Below, piece after piece: positions 1 to 9,000 of a DNA stretch of 39,417 nucleotides (position 1 is its first letter; each line of letters opens with the position of its first letter). Origin of the DNA: a bacterium (GTDB lineage Bacteria > Verrucomicrobiota > Verrucomicrobiia > Limisphaerales > J093); assembly GCA_021780105.1 (NCBI GenBank), contig JAJXZJ010000038.1, positions 1 to 39,417 of the forward strand, written 5' to 3'. The notes under the pieces are model-generated. The model saw only the letters and a program-made list of their open reading frames with translations. It was not told the origin of the DNA and ran no database searches. A program made the translations under genes and the position numbers.

Positions 1-2
1 CG

Positions 3-119
3 CGCGCCCAGGCTCGCCTGGCCATCTTCGAGTGGATCGAAACCGTTTACAACCGGACGCGGTTCCACAGCGCGCTCGGCTTCAAATCCCCTGTGGACTT
101 TGAAATTCAACTCAACTAA
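3..119 (+). CDS. IS3-family transposase, C-terminal end (partial)
   Basis: The window opens inside a reading frame of 38 codons that ends with TAA at 117-119. It encodes the end of the DDE integrase domain of an IS3-type OrfB: the residues 'FEWIETVYNRTRFHSALGF' followed by 'SPVDFE' match the typical family ending (YN..R.HSALG..SP..FE). The catalytic D, D and E residues lie upstream of the window. About 50 bp after the stop, the sequence around 148-172 (GTCCACCAAATCGAGGCAAG) resembles the right terminal inverted repeat of such elements. I place the IS end near there by inference, since the left end is not visible. Confidence 0.85.
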   Translation, partial: RAQARLAIFEWIETVYNRTRFHSALGFKSPVDFEIQLN

Positions 120-395
120 AACATGCCTCATGCGTCACCCCAACGCTGTCCACCAAATCGAGGCAAGGCCACTTTGGGGGTTGCTGTTAGCGCTGTGTTA
201 ATGCTTATTGCTGACAGCCCCAAGATTTCGGTAACGCAGATCAAACCGAACATAAGAGTAACCACAATTGCGCGCGATAAAAATCATAGAGGGTTTGACG
301 ATACATGGACAGAGATAATTAAGAGAGGGGCAACGCGAGTGGCAATTGTCACCAAATCGCTTGCGCAAAATGGTACAACAAACACCACATCATCA

Positions 396-527
396 CTATT
401 GTTGGATGATATGGTGGGCGAATTCCGTTTTGGCCTTGCCGCCCTCGGCAAAGTCGGCGGCATTCAGCGCACCGAAGGTTTGAACGCGTTTGGCTCGATC
501 CTCGTAACGTTGGTCACGATCATTCAT
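396..527 (-). pseudogene. Remnant of a small conserved hypothetical protein
   Basis: Read on the minus strand from ATG at 527, this gives 43 codons before TAG: it begins MNDRDQRYEDRAKRVQTFGA and continues with 'AADFAEGGKAKTEFA'. The pattern (R-Y-E-x-F/R-x-R-V-x-x-F-G-A, then A-D-F-x-x-x-S/G) resembles the N terminus of a family of roughly 150-200-residue hypothetical proteins I associate with Verrucomicrobia, Planctomycetes and Acidobacteria. I recognise only the style and no named family. The frame stops far short of that length and runs into AT-rich sequence, so I read it as the 5' stump of a truncated gene. Confidence 0.4.
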
Positions 528-741
528 AGTTTCCTGAATTCGTTGTGTGGAGTATCGGCGGTGAGAATGATGGTGTGTCGAGTCCGTGACAAGTGAAAAG
601 TTCCAGCAAATCTACTGGAAGATTAGAGCACATTGATGACTGCTGCCATGCGGTTCGCTCTGCCGCACGGGTCTGGTTCTGACGGGAAATCCCGAGGCGC
701 GCAACGCCGGTAGGCGGTGCATGGAACGTGCGCACCGCGGT

Positions 742-801
742 TGGTTTCTGACACCACCGCGCTCCGTTAAAGGAGGACATCACCCGCACGATCAGAAACC
801 A
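742..801. repeat. 10-bp inverted repeat (40-nt spacer)
   Basis: TGGTTTCTGA at 742-751 is the exact reverse complement of TCAGAAACCA at 792-801. The spacer is too long for a classical terminator and there is no T-run. It may be a remnant of a mobile-element end or a chance match in debris. Confidence 0.35.
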
Positions 802-907
802 CACCGTCCGAGGGCATTTCGGTGTAAATGTAGGAATGAAACGGCAGATATGTTCCAATATGTTGCTTTCAAGCGGCTTTGAACCCGCCAAGAGGCTTCC
901 TGCCCAC

Positions 908-1130
908 ACCCAGACCTGATCTTGCACGCACCCAGACCTCGGCCGACACATGCCCAGAGTCTTGCTGAACGCACCCAAGGTTCAACTGACACCACCTTGG
1001 CCTCGTCGCGCAATTACCCAGGATTCGACGGACGTAACCCTGAGTCAGGAACGCACAGACCCCGACTGCGGCTGCCGCTGTCTTGACTCCGGCTGCGCGA
1101 ACCCATGGCACGATGTCAGCACCTTGAGTC
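908..1130. repeat. Degenerate 21-22-nt periodic repeat array
   Basis: A short motif close to ACCCAGACTC recurs at 908, 930, 952, 973, 994, 1016, 1037 and 1059 (steps 22, 22, 21, 21, 22, 21, 22), and again less clearly at 1101 and 1121. The first units are most alike (ACCCAGACCT twice, then GCCCAGAGTC, ACCCAAGGTT, ACCCAGGATT). The bases between motifs are poorly conserved. The step is not a multiple of three throughout, so it is not a protein repeat. The mean of about 21.5 nt equals roughly two helical turns, which would put every motif on one face of the DNA. No direct-repeat/spacer contrast as in CRISPR is seen. Function unknown. Confidence 0.5.
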
Positions 1131-1430
1131 CGCGTGCCCAGCCCCATAACCAGATTCGCACGTGTTTGGACTATGGTTGCCACCGCCGACGGCCACATGC
1201 CCATGAACCTTGAAACCCACGTCGGTGGTATGTCCGCCCCGGTGACGGTTGGACGCGCCAGGGTAGCGCGGAGTTGCCGCTGCGCGCTGACCTGCCGGTG
1301 GACGCCACGGCATCTCTCGCGGCGCACCATGACCGGCACATTTTGCGCGCGGCATGAGGAGTCCCACGGCGGTCACGGCGCTCGCCGAAAGAAATTGCCT
1401 TTCCCCGGCGCCGCCGACACAGAATGAGCC
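1131..1430. other. Intergenic, no gene seen
   Basis: This is GC-rich sequence between the periodic repeat and the delta-60 gene. Open frames exist on both strands but none has a recognisable domain. Around 1137-1220 the ACCC-like motif still appears (GCCCAG, AACCAG, GCCCATGAACC, ACCCACG) but without clean spacing. The promoter of the downstream gene must lie here; I could not identify it. Confidence 0.4.
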
Positions 1431-2849
1431 ATGCAACGTGGATCTTGGCGGAGGATGGTGGCGGTGCTGTGGTTGGGCTGGCTGGCCGGTGGACGCGGGC
1501 TGGCCACCGACGGCATGGTGGACATGAGCTTCAGTCCGCTGGGCGCAAACGGCGTGGTTTCGACGATGCGGCTCGCGCCGGACAACGGGATGTTCATCTC
1601 CAGCAAGTTCACGGTCGCGGGCGGTTATGCGCGGCCGGGCTTGGCCCGCTTGCTGAGCACGGGCTATGCGGATTCCGGTTTTGCGCCAAATGCGCCCGGC
1701 TGGCCTTACGTGGGCGCGCTCGCCGCGCAGGCCGACGGCAAGGTGTTGCTCGGCGTGACGAACATCATCAACTACGGCAACCTCTGCCGCTTCCAGGCCG
1801 ACGGCAGCGTGGATCCCAACTTCGCGTTCTCCTATTACTACACCGTTCCGCGTTTCTATGGGGTCATTTACACGGTGGCCGTGGACCGGACCAACCGCGT
1901 GTATGTCGGCGGTGATTTCTCCGGCATCCTCACGAACCCGCCGATGGGCATGCTGTCCCGGCCGTTGCTGGCGCGGCTCAATCCCGACGGCTCGCTCGAC
2001 AACGGCTTCCAACTCGATACGAACATCCTGGGCGGTGAGATCCACTGCCTGGCCTTCCAACCGGATGGCAAGGTGCTCGCCGGCGGCGAAATCACGATCA
2101 ACGGACCCGGTTTTCTGACCGCCGGACCGCCGCTGTTCCGCCTGCAAACCAACGGCCAGCTCGACGCCAGCTTCCAGTTTCTGCCCTCGGCGTTCCCGCC
2201 AGTTTCCATCAATCCGCTCACCGTGGCGGCGGTGCAGCCGGACGGCAAAGTCATCTTCGTCTGGAAAACCAGCCCGCAGCCGTTCGGCCGGGTGCTGGCG
2301 AACGGGACGCTGGACACGACGTTCAACACCACGTTCGCGCCGGACGACTCCATCAACGCCGTGTGCGTGCAGGCGGACGGGCGCATTCTCATCGCCGGCG
2401 ACTTCAGCACGGTGAACGGCACCAACCGCACGCGGGTCGCGCGGCTCAATCCCGACGGCTCGCTGGACACGACGTTCGATCCTGGCCTCGGGCCAAACAG
2501 CGTGGTCAACGACATGGCCCTGGACTCGAACGGGAACATCTTCATTGCCGGGGCGTTTACCGCCGTCGGCGGCGTGCCGATGAACCACGTCGCCCGGTTG
2601 CTGAACACCGAGACCAACACGGTCGTGGCAAGCCTCAGCGCACCGGTCGTTCTCGCCGCTTCCAATCGCGTGGACATCGCCGTCACGGTTGCGCCCCGGC
2701 GCTTTGCCCGCGTCGAGGCGAAGAACACGGTCGCCACGAACGCGACCTGGACACCGGTGGCGATGGCCGGCAGCGATGACTGGGCAGGGGACTTTCGCGA
2801 GACCACGGCGCTGACCACGAACCGGTTCTACCGCGTCCGGACGAAGTAG
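1431..2849 (+). CDS. Delta-60 repeat (DUF5122) secreted beta-propeller protein
   Basis: This 472-residue protein begins with a basic N terminus and a hydrophobic stretch (MVAVLWLGWLAG) read as a signal peptide ending near residue 25. The body consists of about seven repeats of 50-60 residues with the delta-60 signature: 'QADGKVLLG', 'QPDGKVLAGGE', 'QADGRILIAGDF', each followed by 'LNPDGSLD..F'. Such repeats are predicted to form propeller blades (family knowledge). The last 80 residues are a separate short domain ending 'TNRFYRVRTK', a common C-terminal style in verrucomicrobial secreted proteins. The role is unknown, probably cell-surface or extracellular. It stands alone, with 55 bp to the next gene on the same strand. 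Confidence 0.85.
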   Translation: MQRGSWRRMVAVLWLGWLAGGRGLATDGMVDMSFSPLGANGVVSTMRLAPDNGMFISSKFTVAGGYARPGLARLLSTGYADSGFAPNAPGWPYVGALAAQADGKVLLGVTNIINYGNLCRFQADGSVDPNFAFSYYYTVPRFYGVIYTVAVDRTNRVYVGGDFSGILTNPPMGMLSRPLLARLNPDGSLDNGFQLDTNILGGEIHCLAFQPDGKVLAGGEITINGPGFLTAGPPLFRLQTNGQLDASFQFLPSAFPPVSINPLTVAAVQPDGKVIFVWKTSPQPFGRVLANGTLDTTFNTTFAPDDSINAVCVQADGRILIAGDFSTVNGTNRTRVARLNPDGSLDTTFDPGLGPNSVVNDMALDSNGNIFIAGAFTAVGGVPMNHVARLLNTETNTVVASLSAPVVLAASNRVDIAVTVAPRRFARVEAKNTVATNATWTPVAMAGSDDWAGDFRETTALTTNRFYRVRTK

Positions 2850-2904
2850 TTTTCGGTCCACGGTCGTGCCCGCACACTTGCCTAAACCCAACTGAGATTT
2901 TTCA

Positions 2905-4191
2905 ATGGGAGCGAAGAAAGCGTTGTGCCTGTTCCTCGTGTGCGCCGGGACGGTGTTTGGAGGCCGGGTGGTTTCGGGTGCGTCGGCGTCTGCTGCCGAG
3001 GCGAACACGGCGCCACCGCCGCGTCCAGGCGGGTATCAGTTTGACGCGAAGATCTCACGGCAGGTGCTGGAGAATTACCTTGCCCGCTCCATCTGCATGG
3101 AAGGCATGCTGAACGGCCGCGGTGATCTCAAGGACAACATCCGGATGCTCAAAACGACGGGCGCGAAATACATCGCCCGCGCCCTCTGCCTGTGGGGCGC
3201 CGAGAACGACTTCCTCAACAACCTCCAACGGGCACGCGAAGAGGTCCCGCAAATTGTGGCGGCTGACCCCGACATGATCCTGGAGGCTTGTGTCTTCGAG
3301 ACCGTGAGTCCGCGCGTGAACCGGATTGCGATTCCCGGCTGGGTGTTCACCGCGCTGGGCCAACCGGTCGAGCAACGGAATTTCCGTTACGACGACATGA
3401 TTTATCCCACCGGCCAGCGCCGGCCGATGGGGCCGAACGCCCAGGTGCCGGATGAGAGCCGCCTGGAAACCCAGCTTTGGTTTTACTACCAGGCCGCGTC
3501 TTACATTGATGCCGGCTGCGAGGGCATCCACTTCGGCCAGGTGGAGATCATGAACCGGAACGACCCGGACAACGCGCACTGGGCGCGCCTGCTCGGCTTG
3601 GTCCGGCACTACGCCGCCGCGCACGCCCGCCGCCACATGGTGCTGTGCAACGGCCACGTGCCCACCGGCGGCCTGATACACGACGGCAACCCGCTGCTGG
3701 ATTTCAACGCGTTTCCGCTGCGCATCTTGGAGACGCCCGACAAGCCGCAGGAAGCGATTTTGAAATTGGGCTTCTCGGACGGCCTTTACCACCGGAGCAA
3801 GGGCGGCCGGACGTTCAGCGGCTGGACGTGCGAGCATTTGCCTTACTTCGTGGAGTTCGACAACTACGGCGTCAGCCGGCACCCTGGCCAACCGAACACG
3901 AAAGGCGAATTCAACTGGGTCTGGGGCTATGACGAAATCACCTGGTTCGCGCATCAGCCCAAGGAGTACCGCGCCCGCTGGCTGAAATACGCGTGGGATT
4001 GGGTGCGAAGAACCGACCCGAACGGCTGGCTCGAAATGCCCGGCAGCCGCACCGCAAGATCGCCGGACACGCAATGGTATTTCGCCAACGACCCTGGTCC
4101 GGCCGTCCCGACCGGATTGGGCGACGAGGACGCCATCCGTGCCGTTTGGGCCGCCGATGCGCGAGACGCAGCCACCCCGCGCGCAAACTGA
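2905..4191 (+). CDS. Secreted protein of unknown function, glycosidase-like barrel suspected
   Basis: This 428-residue protein has a clear signal peptide (KKALCLFLVCAGTVFGG, cleavage likely near ASASAAEA). I do not recognise a named family. The mature protein carries features seen in TIM-barrel enzymes: alternating helix/strand segments, a strand-like 'CEGIHFGQVEIM' at about residues 203-214 with a carboxylate at its end, 'RRHMVLCNGHVP' soon after, and aromatic-rich loops such as 'WTCEHLPYFVEFDNYG' and 'FNWVWGYDEITWFAH'. An uncharacterised glycoside hydrolase-like role would fit the carbohydrate setting, but this is inference. Start is the first ATG before the signal peptide; an A/T-rich leader precedes it without a clear Shine-Dalgarno. 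Confidence 0.75.
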   Translation: MGAKKALCLFLVCAGTVFGGRVVSGASASAAEANTAPPPRPGGYQFDAKISRQVLENYLARSICMEGMLNGRGDLKDNIRMLKTTGAKYIARALCLWGAENDFLNNLQRAREEVPQIVAADPDMILEACVFETVSPRVNRIAIPGWVFTALGQPVEQRNFRYDDMIYPTGQRRPMGPNAQVPDESRLETQLWFYYQAASYIDAGCEGIHFGQVEIMNRNDPDNAHWARLLGLVRHYAAAHARRHMVLCNGHVPTGGLIHDGNPLLDFNAFPLRILETPDKPQEAILKLGFSDGLYHRSKGGRTFSGWTCEHLPYFVEFDNYGVSRHPGQPNTKGEFNWVWGYDEITWFAHQPKEYRARWLKYAWDWVRRTDPNGWLEMPGSRTARSPDTQWYFANDPGPAVPTGLGDEDAIRAVWAADARDAATPRAN

Positions 4192-4276
4192 CTTGCCGTC
4201 GGCGTGTGGCTTAGCGGCCCGTCAACAATCTGCATTTCTCTGTAACGATTGAAGGCGGAGATGGGGCTTTCCCAGC

Positions 4277-4661
4277 ATGGCGCTTGGCGAGCGAAAGCAG
4301 CGGCAGATGGAGTTGTTCATCACGACGCGAAGCTGCAGGCCGGTTACTTCGAGGGCCTGGAGAGCCAGCGGGGCATTGCCTGGCGCTGCGGGCCTTCCTG
4401 GGGTTGACCCTGACCGAGGCCGCGCCGGTGCATGCCTCGATGAGTGTCATGCCGCCAACGGCTGCCCGAGCGGGTGTTTGCGCAGGTCTTCGAGTTTATC
4501 CTGGGCCTCTTGGAGCAGAAGCAACTTCTGCGGGGCCAGACTTTGGGGATCGACGCCACCACGCTGGAAGCCGCACGCTCCCGTCGCAAGTCACTCCACC
4601 GTCAACCCGAATCACCCCGTAAGGATTGGGGAGCGGTCATTTTCTACGTTGCTTGTCATTG
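4277..4661 (+). pseudogene. Decayed IS1182/IS5-type (DUF772) transposase
   Basis: Pieces of one transposase occur in order but in different frames. 'LGERKQRQMELFITT' begins at 4277. 'AGYFEGLESQRGIAWR' follows at about 4339. 'ALRAFLGLTLTEAAPVHASMSV' runs from about 4383. 'RLPERVFAQVFEFILGLLEQ' and 'GQTLGIDATTLEA' lie in the frame that ends at TGA 4659-4661. Known relatives read continuously through GYFEGLESQRGIAWRC, the L-R-FLG..LTEATPDHSS stretch and the GVDATTLEAN motif, the last carrying the first catalytic Asp. At least three frame changes are needed, a segment between the first two pieces is missing, and nothing remains of the rest of the catalytic domain. It cannot make a working enzyme. 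Confidence 0.8.
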
Positions 4662-4685
4662 AAAATGGAGACTTGTGGTGGTTTA

Positions 4686-5546
4686 ATGACCAAATTAAAC
4701 ATGATGAAACATAACATGCTACAGTCCACCACCACGTTCGCTCCCGTTCACCCTTCAGGCTGCTTGCCGGCTGTACAGGCGGCTGCCTTGAACCACCTCA
4801 GAGATAAGTTCAAGCGCCAGCTCGGATGGGGGCTTGCCGCCGCTTTGGCGGTGCTCGCCACCGGCCCTTTGAACGCCCAGACGCCGGCGCCGGACGAAGG
4901 CTTTGTGAGCCTCTTTGACGGCAAGACCCTTGACGGCTGGAAGGTGGGCGACAACGCCGAAATCTTTCACGTCGAGGACGGTATGATCGTCATGAACTGT
5001 CCGGCCGACGATCACCGTCCGGCCCACCTGTTCTATGAGGGAGATGTCAACGGGCATACCTTTAAGAACTTCGATCTCCGCGTGGACGTGCTGACGTACC
5101 GCTGCGCCAATTCGGGCATCTACTTCCATACCGAATTCCAGAATGCCGGCTTTCCCAAAAAGGGACTCGAATGCCAGGTGGACAACAGCCATGGCGATTG
5201 GCGCCGCACGGGCAGCCTCTATGGTCTGTTCAATCTGACCTGGGGTCCGGAAACGCCGGCCGCCGACAACAACCAGACCGTGGTTTATCTGGCCAACGCG
5301 CCCGTGAAAGACAGCGTCTGGTACACCCAGGAGATTATCTGTCGGGACGGCGTGGTGACGGTCAAACTCAATGGCCAGCCCATGTTCACTTACCAGATTC
5401 CCAACGCCGGTGTCGCACACCCCCTTTCCTCCGGCGCGCTTTGGCTGCCTGAAGGCACCTTCGCACTCCAAGGACACCCACCGATGCCTGGGCAAATCAG
5501 CAAGACCTGCTTCAGAAACATTCGCGTCAAGGTCCTGCCGGACTGA
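4686..5546 (+). CDS. DUF1080 (3-keto-disaccharide hydrolase family) secreted protein
   Basis: The protein holds a single DUF1080 domain, a concanavalin-like beta-sandwich now assigned to 3-keto-disaccharide hydrolases and related sugar-binding proteins. The hallmarks are visible: 'FVSLFDGKTLDGWKVGD' at the domain start (about residue 74), 'GMIVMNC', 'NFDLRVDVLTY', 'ANSGIYFHTEF', 'GLECQVDNS', and a terminal 'CFRNIRVKVL'. A hydrophobic export signal (GLAAALAVLATGPLNA) lies unusually far from the N terminus, about 45 residues in. The start is therefore uncertain: ATG 4686 has GGTGG five bases upstream, and ATGs at 4701, 4704 and 4716 are alternatives. An in-frame ATG at 4626 overlaps the dead transposase. 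The gene's upstream region was evidently altered by that insertion. Confidence 0.85.
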   Translation: MTKLNMMKHNMLQSTTTFAPVHPSGCLPAVQAAALNHLRDKFKRQLGWGLAAALAVLATGPLNAQTPAPDEGFVSLFDGKTLDGWKVGDNAEIFHVEDGMIVMNCPADDHRPAHLFYEGDVNGHTFKNFDLRVDVLTYRCANSGIYFHTEFQNAGFPKKGLECQVDNSHGDWRRTGSLYGLFNLTWGPETPAADNNQTVVYLANAPVKDSVWYTQEIICRDGVVTVKLNGQPMFTYQIPNAGVAHPLSSGALWLPEGTFALQGHPPMPGQISKTCFRNIRVKVLPD

Positions 5547-6071
5547 GAAACATTTTGCGAAGTTGGTTTTCCTACATCAAAGAAGGCCAAGTATATTGGT
5601 CCGATCCTTCAGCGTTAGAGCAGTTGTAGCGGATGGGATGCAGTGCAACACACGAATTCCGAGGGGCTGCTGCGGGCCTAGCCGTGCCGGTCGGAGTCCT
5701 GACAATGCTGGATGGGCGACCCAAGCGGCTCCAATCAATGGCGCTCGATGACCAGGACGTGGAAGCGTTGCGCAACGAAATCACCGGCCTTTGAGTGGTC
5801 AGTCGTCTTGGTGCCGCCGGTTTTTTCCGCCAGCAGCCATCCACTTGCGCGGTGAAGCTCCCGCTGCCCTGCCGGGCAAGACGGAAAGAAGCGGGCAATG
5901 TTCAACGTGTTCGTGACCGGCCCGCCCGCAACACACGCAACGAAAATCCGCGTCCGTTGTCGAATGGCTCGGCCGCCTGCATGGCCATTGAAGGGACGAC
6001 GGATACGGAGGTTTTCCGAGCCCAACTTCCCAATCGTTGGAGCGTTCGCCGGCGGGACGCTTCCGAGGCAG
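5547..6071. other. 525-bp region without a convincing gene
   Basis: This lies between the DUF1080 gene and the stop codon of the minus-strand membrane protein. A 53-codon plus-strand frame at 5633-5794 starts with ATG right after an in-frame stop and ends 'MALDDQDVEALRNEITGL', an acidic helical tail of ordinary protein composition. Minus-strand frames over 5572-6025 are also open, one ending 'AQRFHVLVIERH'. They overlap each other and none has a recognised domain or ribosome site. I regard the stretch as intergenic or eroded coding sequence. Confidence 0.4.
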
Positions 6072-9000
6072 TTACTGGTTGAACCAGATCTGGAAGATCA
6101 CGCTGAAAACGCCCGCGAAACCGGTCGGGATGAACACGGCGAAGTAGGTCGGATCCTGGAACCACGGGGCATAGGCGCCATGCTGTTCGGCAAGCGTTTC
6201 GTGGCGCAGCGCTCTGAGCCGGCGAAGATACATCTGCTTCGACAACAGGACGGCCCCTTTTGAAAGATTGGGGATCGGGAACACGTCCGAGGCGTCGTTT
6301 TCCACCTCGCGGATGGAGTCGTCAAGTCGTTCCAGCGCGCCCTTCCGCAGCCGTTCCGCCGAACGGCGCACCAGCCACCAGCAGATCCCGGCCGCGCCAA
6401 AATTGACCGCGAAGACGGCCGCCAGGCCGGCCGGCCATGTCCAGGCGTGAATGATCTGGCTTCGCGACAGCAGCAACAGCAGGCAGAGGGAAATCGGGGC
6501 AAACATCAGGCGACTGGTGTCAGCCGTCTTGGTGGCTGCAAGCTCGACATCGAGCCAGCCGGCGAGATGCTGGGATTGCACGCCCTGGGTGGCGGCCCGT
6601 TGCAGGAGCAGCCGGGGCGGCCAGTGGGTGGGGCCATCGTTGACGCATTCCAGAAACCGGCAGGTCAGGCGGGCGGCATCGAGCACGTAGAACAACACGA
6701 ACAGGAACGAAGCAATCGCGAGGAACAGCAACACCAAATCCACGGCGTGGGACAACGGTCCGCGCACGCAAAGCCGGGTGGGAAAACCGTCGGTCAGTTT
6801 GAGCCAGAGAATTCCACAAGCCACATATCCTGCCGCGATTGGCAAAACCCGGCGGCAACGGCTGATCAGCGAGCCGCGCCGCAGATAGCCGATGAAAAGT
6901 CTCCGCGCGCTGACTTCGTGTGGAAGGCGGCCGATCATGGGCGCCCGCCAGCGATTGATGCTCACCCGAGGTTGGACGCGCCGCCTCCACGGGCGACTGC
7001 TTTTGATGGTCGTGAGCCAGCGCCAGACACCGCGCCAATCCACGCGGTCACGCAACCTCACCGTGACGTCGAAGTAATCGCGCGCCAGTTTCCGCAGTTG
7101 CTGCAAATAGTAGTGGTATGCCCAGATGAGAAAGACCGCGCTGCCCGCGACAACCAGCAGGCGGAGCCCCTCGCTCGGCCAGATGCTCAGACCTCCCCTC
7201 ATGTCCCAAGGCTCCTCACCATCCATGTGCGCGACGCCGTAGGCAAAGCGCGCCGCCAGCCCAAAAAGGCAGCCGGCGACGGCGCCGCCCACAAGGCAGG
7301 ACCGCGGACACCCCATCGCATGATTCCCCTCATACGACGGTGCCGGGGGGTTGCGCCAAACTGCAATGCAGGCCGGCACGGCGCCAACGCCGGCTGGTTT
7401 TCCGCGGAGTTGGAAACCGCCCCGCAGCGTTCCCACCACGAGGACCACGATGAAGCCGTAGATGGTGCCCACCGCGGCGGGCTGGAGCCAACCCGCGAGC
7501 GACTGGGCCAGCGTCGGCCGGTCGGGCGGCACGCGTTTCGAATTACTCGCGGGCAGCGTCAACGGTATGGGTCCCCGGCGCCCGATTGCATACAGGTGCC
7601 CGGCGAGGTCATCCGCGGTGGCGTCGAGGCTGTTAGCCGGATCACCTTCATGCAGGATGACCGCCCGGCATGTCCTGAAGAGGGCGGTTTGGTAAACATC
7701 CCGAAAGGGCGGGAATTGTTCCGACCAGTGCGGTTTCGCGGGAGCGGGGTTCAGGGAATAAGCCGAGGCCACGACGACATTTCGTGTGTATTTCAACTCT
7801 TCCTTCGTCCACAGGCGCGCGTCCAGATCGGTGGTAAAGAATACCGCCTCCGACAGGCGGTGGCGCAGGGCCCGCAAAAGGATGAGCTTGTCGTAGGCGT
7901 CGCTGCCGGCCAGGCCAACGGCCATGATCCGACGGTTCTCCCGGCGCAACTCAGCGTCGCGCTGCTGAAGAAACATGGCCAGGCGCATCACGTAGTCCAG
8001 TTGCGAGTCGCCATCCGCCGTCTCCCCCTTTTGCTGCCGCGCCAATGCGGATTGAAGGGCGGCCTCCGGGGTCGAAGGGATTACGGGCGGGTTCTCGGAT
8101 GGCATCTCGCGCTGTGGCTTCGAACCGTCCAATCCGCGCAGGTAAGTATATCGCCAGACGTTGGTCCGCTCGCCGCAGCAGGGTTCATTCTTCAGCGCGG
8201 CGGTCAGGGCGCCTGCCAGTGTCCGACCATAGAGGGTGTCCTGTTCCGTGATGAGGGCGACCACGTTGTTCGACGACGCCACCGGAGGAGCGACACGATT
8301 GGCCAGTTCGCGGGCGACCAAGGTGGCCAGCTCCGTGTCCGTCGCAATCCAATTGCGAAACACCGGCGGACTGGCGTCGGTCAGCGTCAACAGACCGGCC
8401 AGACGTGCCTGAATCTGTTCGCGCCTGGCGGTGTCCGCCGGCTTGTCACGCAGCAGCCAGTCGTCGGCGGCCGTCACTTCCGGAGAAAGGATCTGGAAGC
8501 GCCCAGACTTGGCGAGTGCAGCCAGATTAGTCAGGGCCGCGGGGGCGGGCGCATCCGATACCAAGGCTCGAAGAGTATCGGAGGATCGCGGCCCGATCAG
8601 GTAAAAGGAGGCCTTGGCATCCTGGGGCATCAAGTTCGCAACGAGCGCCTGCAGACGGAACAGCGGTTGCGAGCTGAAATCGTCCTCATTCAGCCAGACG
8701 ACGCAGGCGGAAACGTTGGTGGGCGTGTCCGGGGCAAACCACTCCCAGGCGAGCGCGCTTGCGAAATGTTGCGTCCCCTTCGCTGCCAGCGGCAGCGTCA
8801 CCAGGTTCGTGTAAAGGTGGGTGCGGTCCGCCGGTCCGATCAAGTCGGAGCTGGTGAGTGCCAGTTGCACGGCGTAGCGCAGCCGGCGGCGCACTTCCTT
8901 GTTCTCCTCGTAGGGGCCGCCTTCGAGCATCACGCCCAGCACGGCCACCCGGCCCGTCGCGGCGCGACGACAGATTTCCTCCCGCAGCGGCAGCGGCGCG

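Larger units (their letters stand above)
120..907. other. Gene-poor scar between IS3 remnant and repeat array
   Basis: I see no convincing intact gene here. Composition is uneven: about 190-400 is clearly AT-richer than the rest of the window, while 400-900 returns to host-like GC. The stretch holds a short minus-strand gene remnant (396-527) and a 10-bp inverted repeat (742-751 with 792-801). An open frame on the plus strand at 123-596 has no recognisable domain or ribosome site and runs antisense to the remnant, so I do not call it. It looks like sequence left behind by successive insertions and deletions. Confidence 0.5.

Noticed and set aside
123..596. 157-codon plus-strand frame after the IS3 remnant
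   Set aside because: No ribosome site and no recognisable domain. It starts within the presumed IS end, crosses AT-rich and GC-rich parts, and is antisense to a more protein-like stub.
908..1130. CRISPR array
   Set aside because: Motifs of about 10 nt recur every 21-22 nt, too short for repeat plus spacer. The repeats are not near-identical and no cas gene is in the window.
1116..3008. 630-codon minus-strand frame across the delta-60 gene
   Set aside because: The plus strand carries regular delta-60 repeats with a signal peptide. The minus translation shows only the mirrored periodicity of those repeats.
5735..6025. 96-residue minus-strand protein
   Set aside because: It overlaps an equally plausible plus-strand frame, lacks a ribosome site and has no recognised family. 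Kept as part of an unresolved intergenic region.
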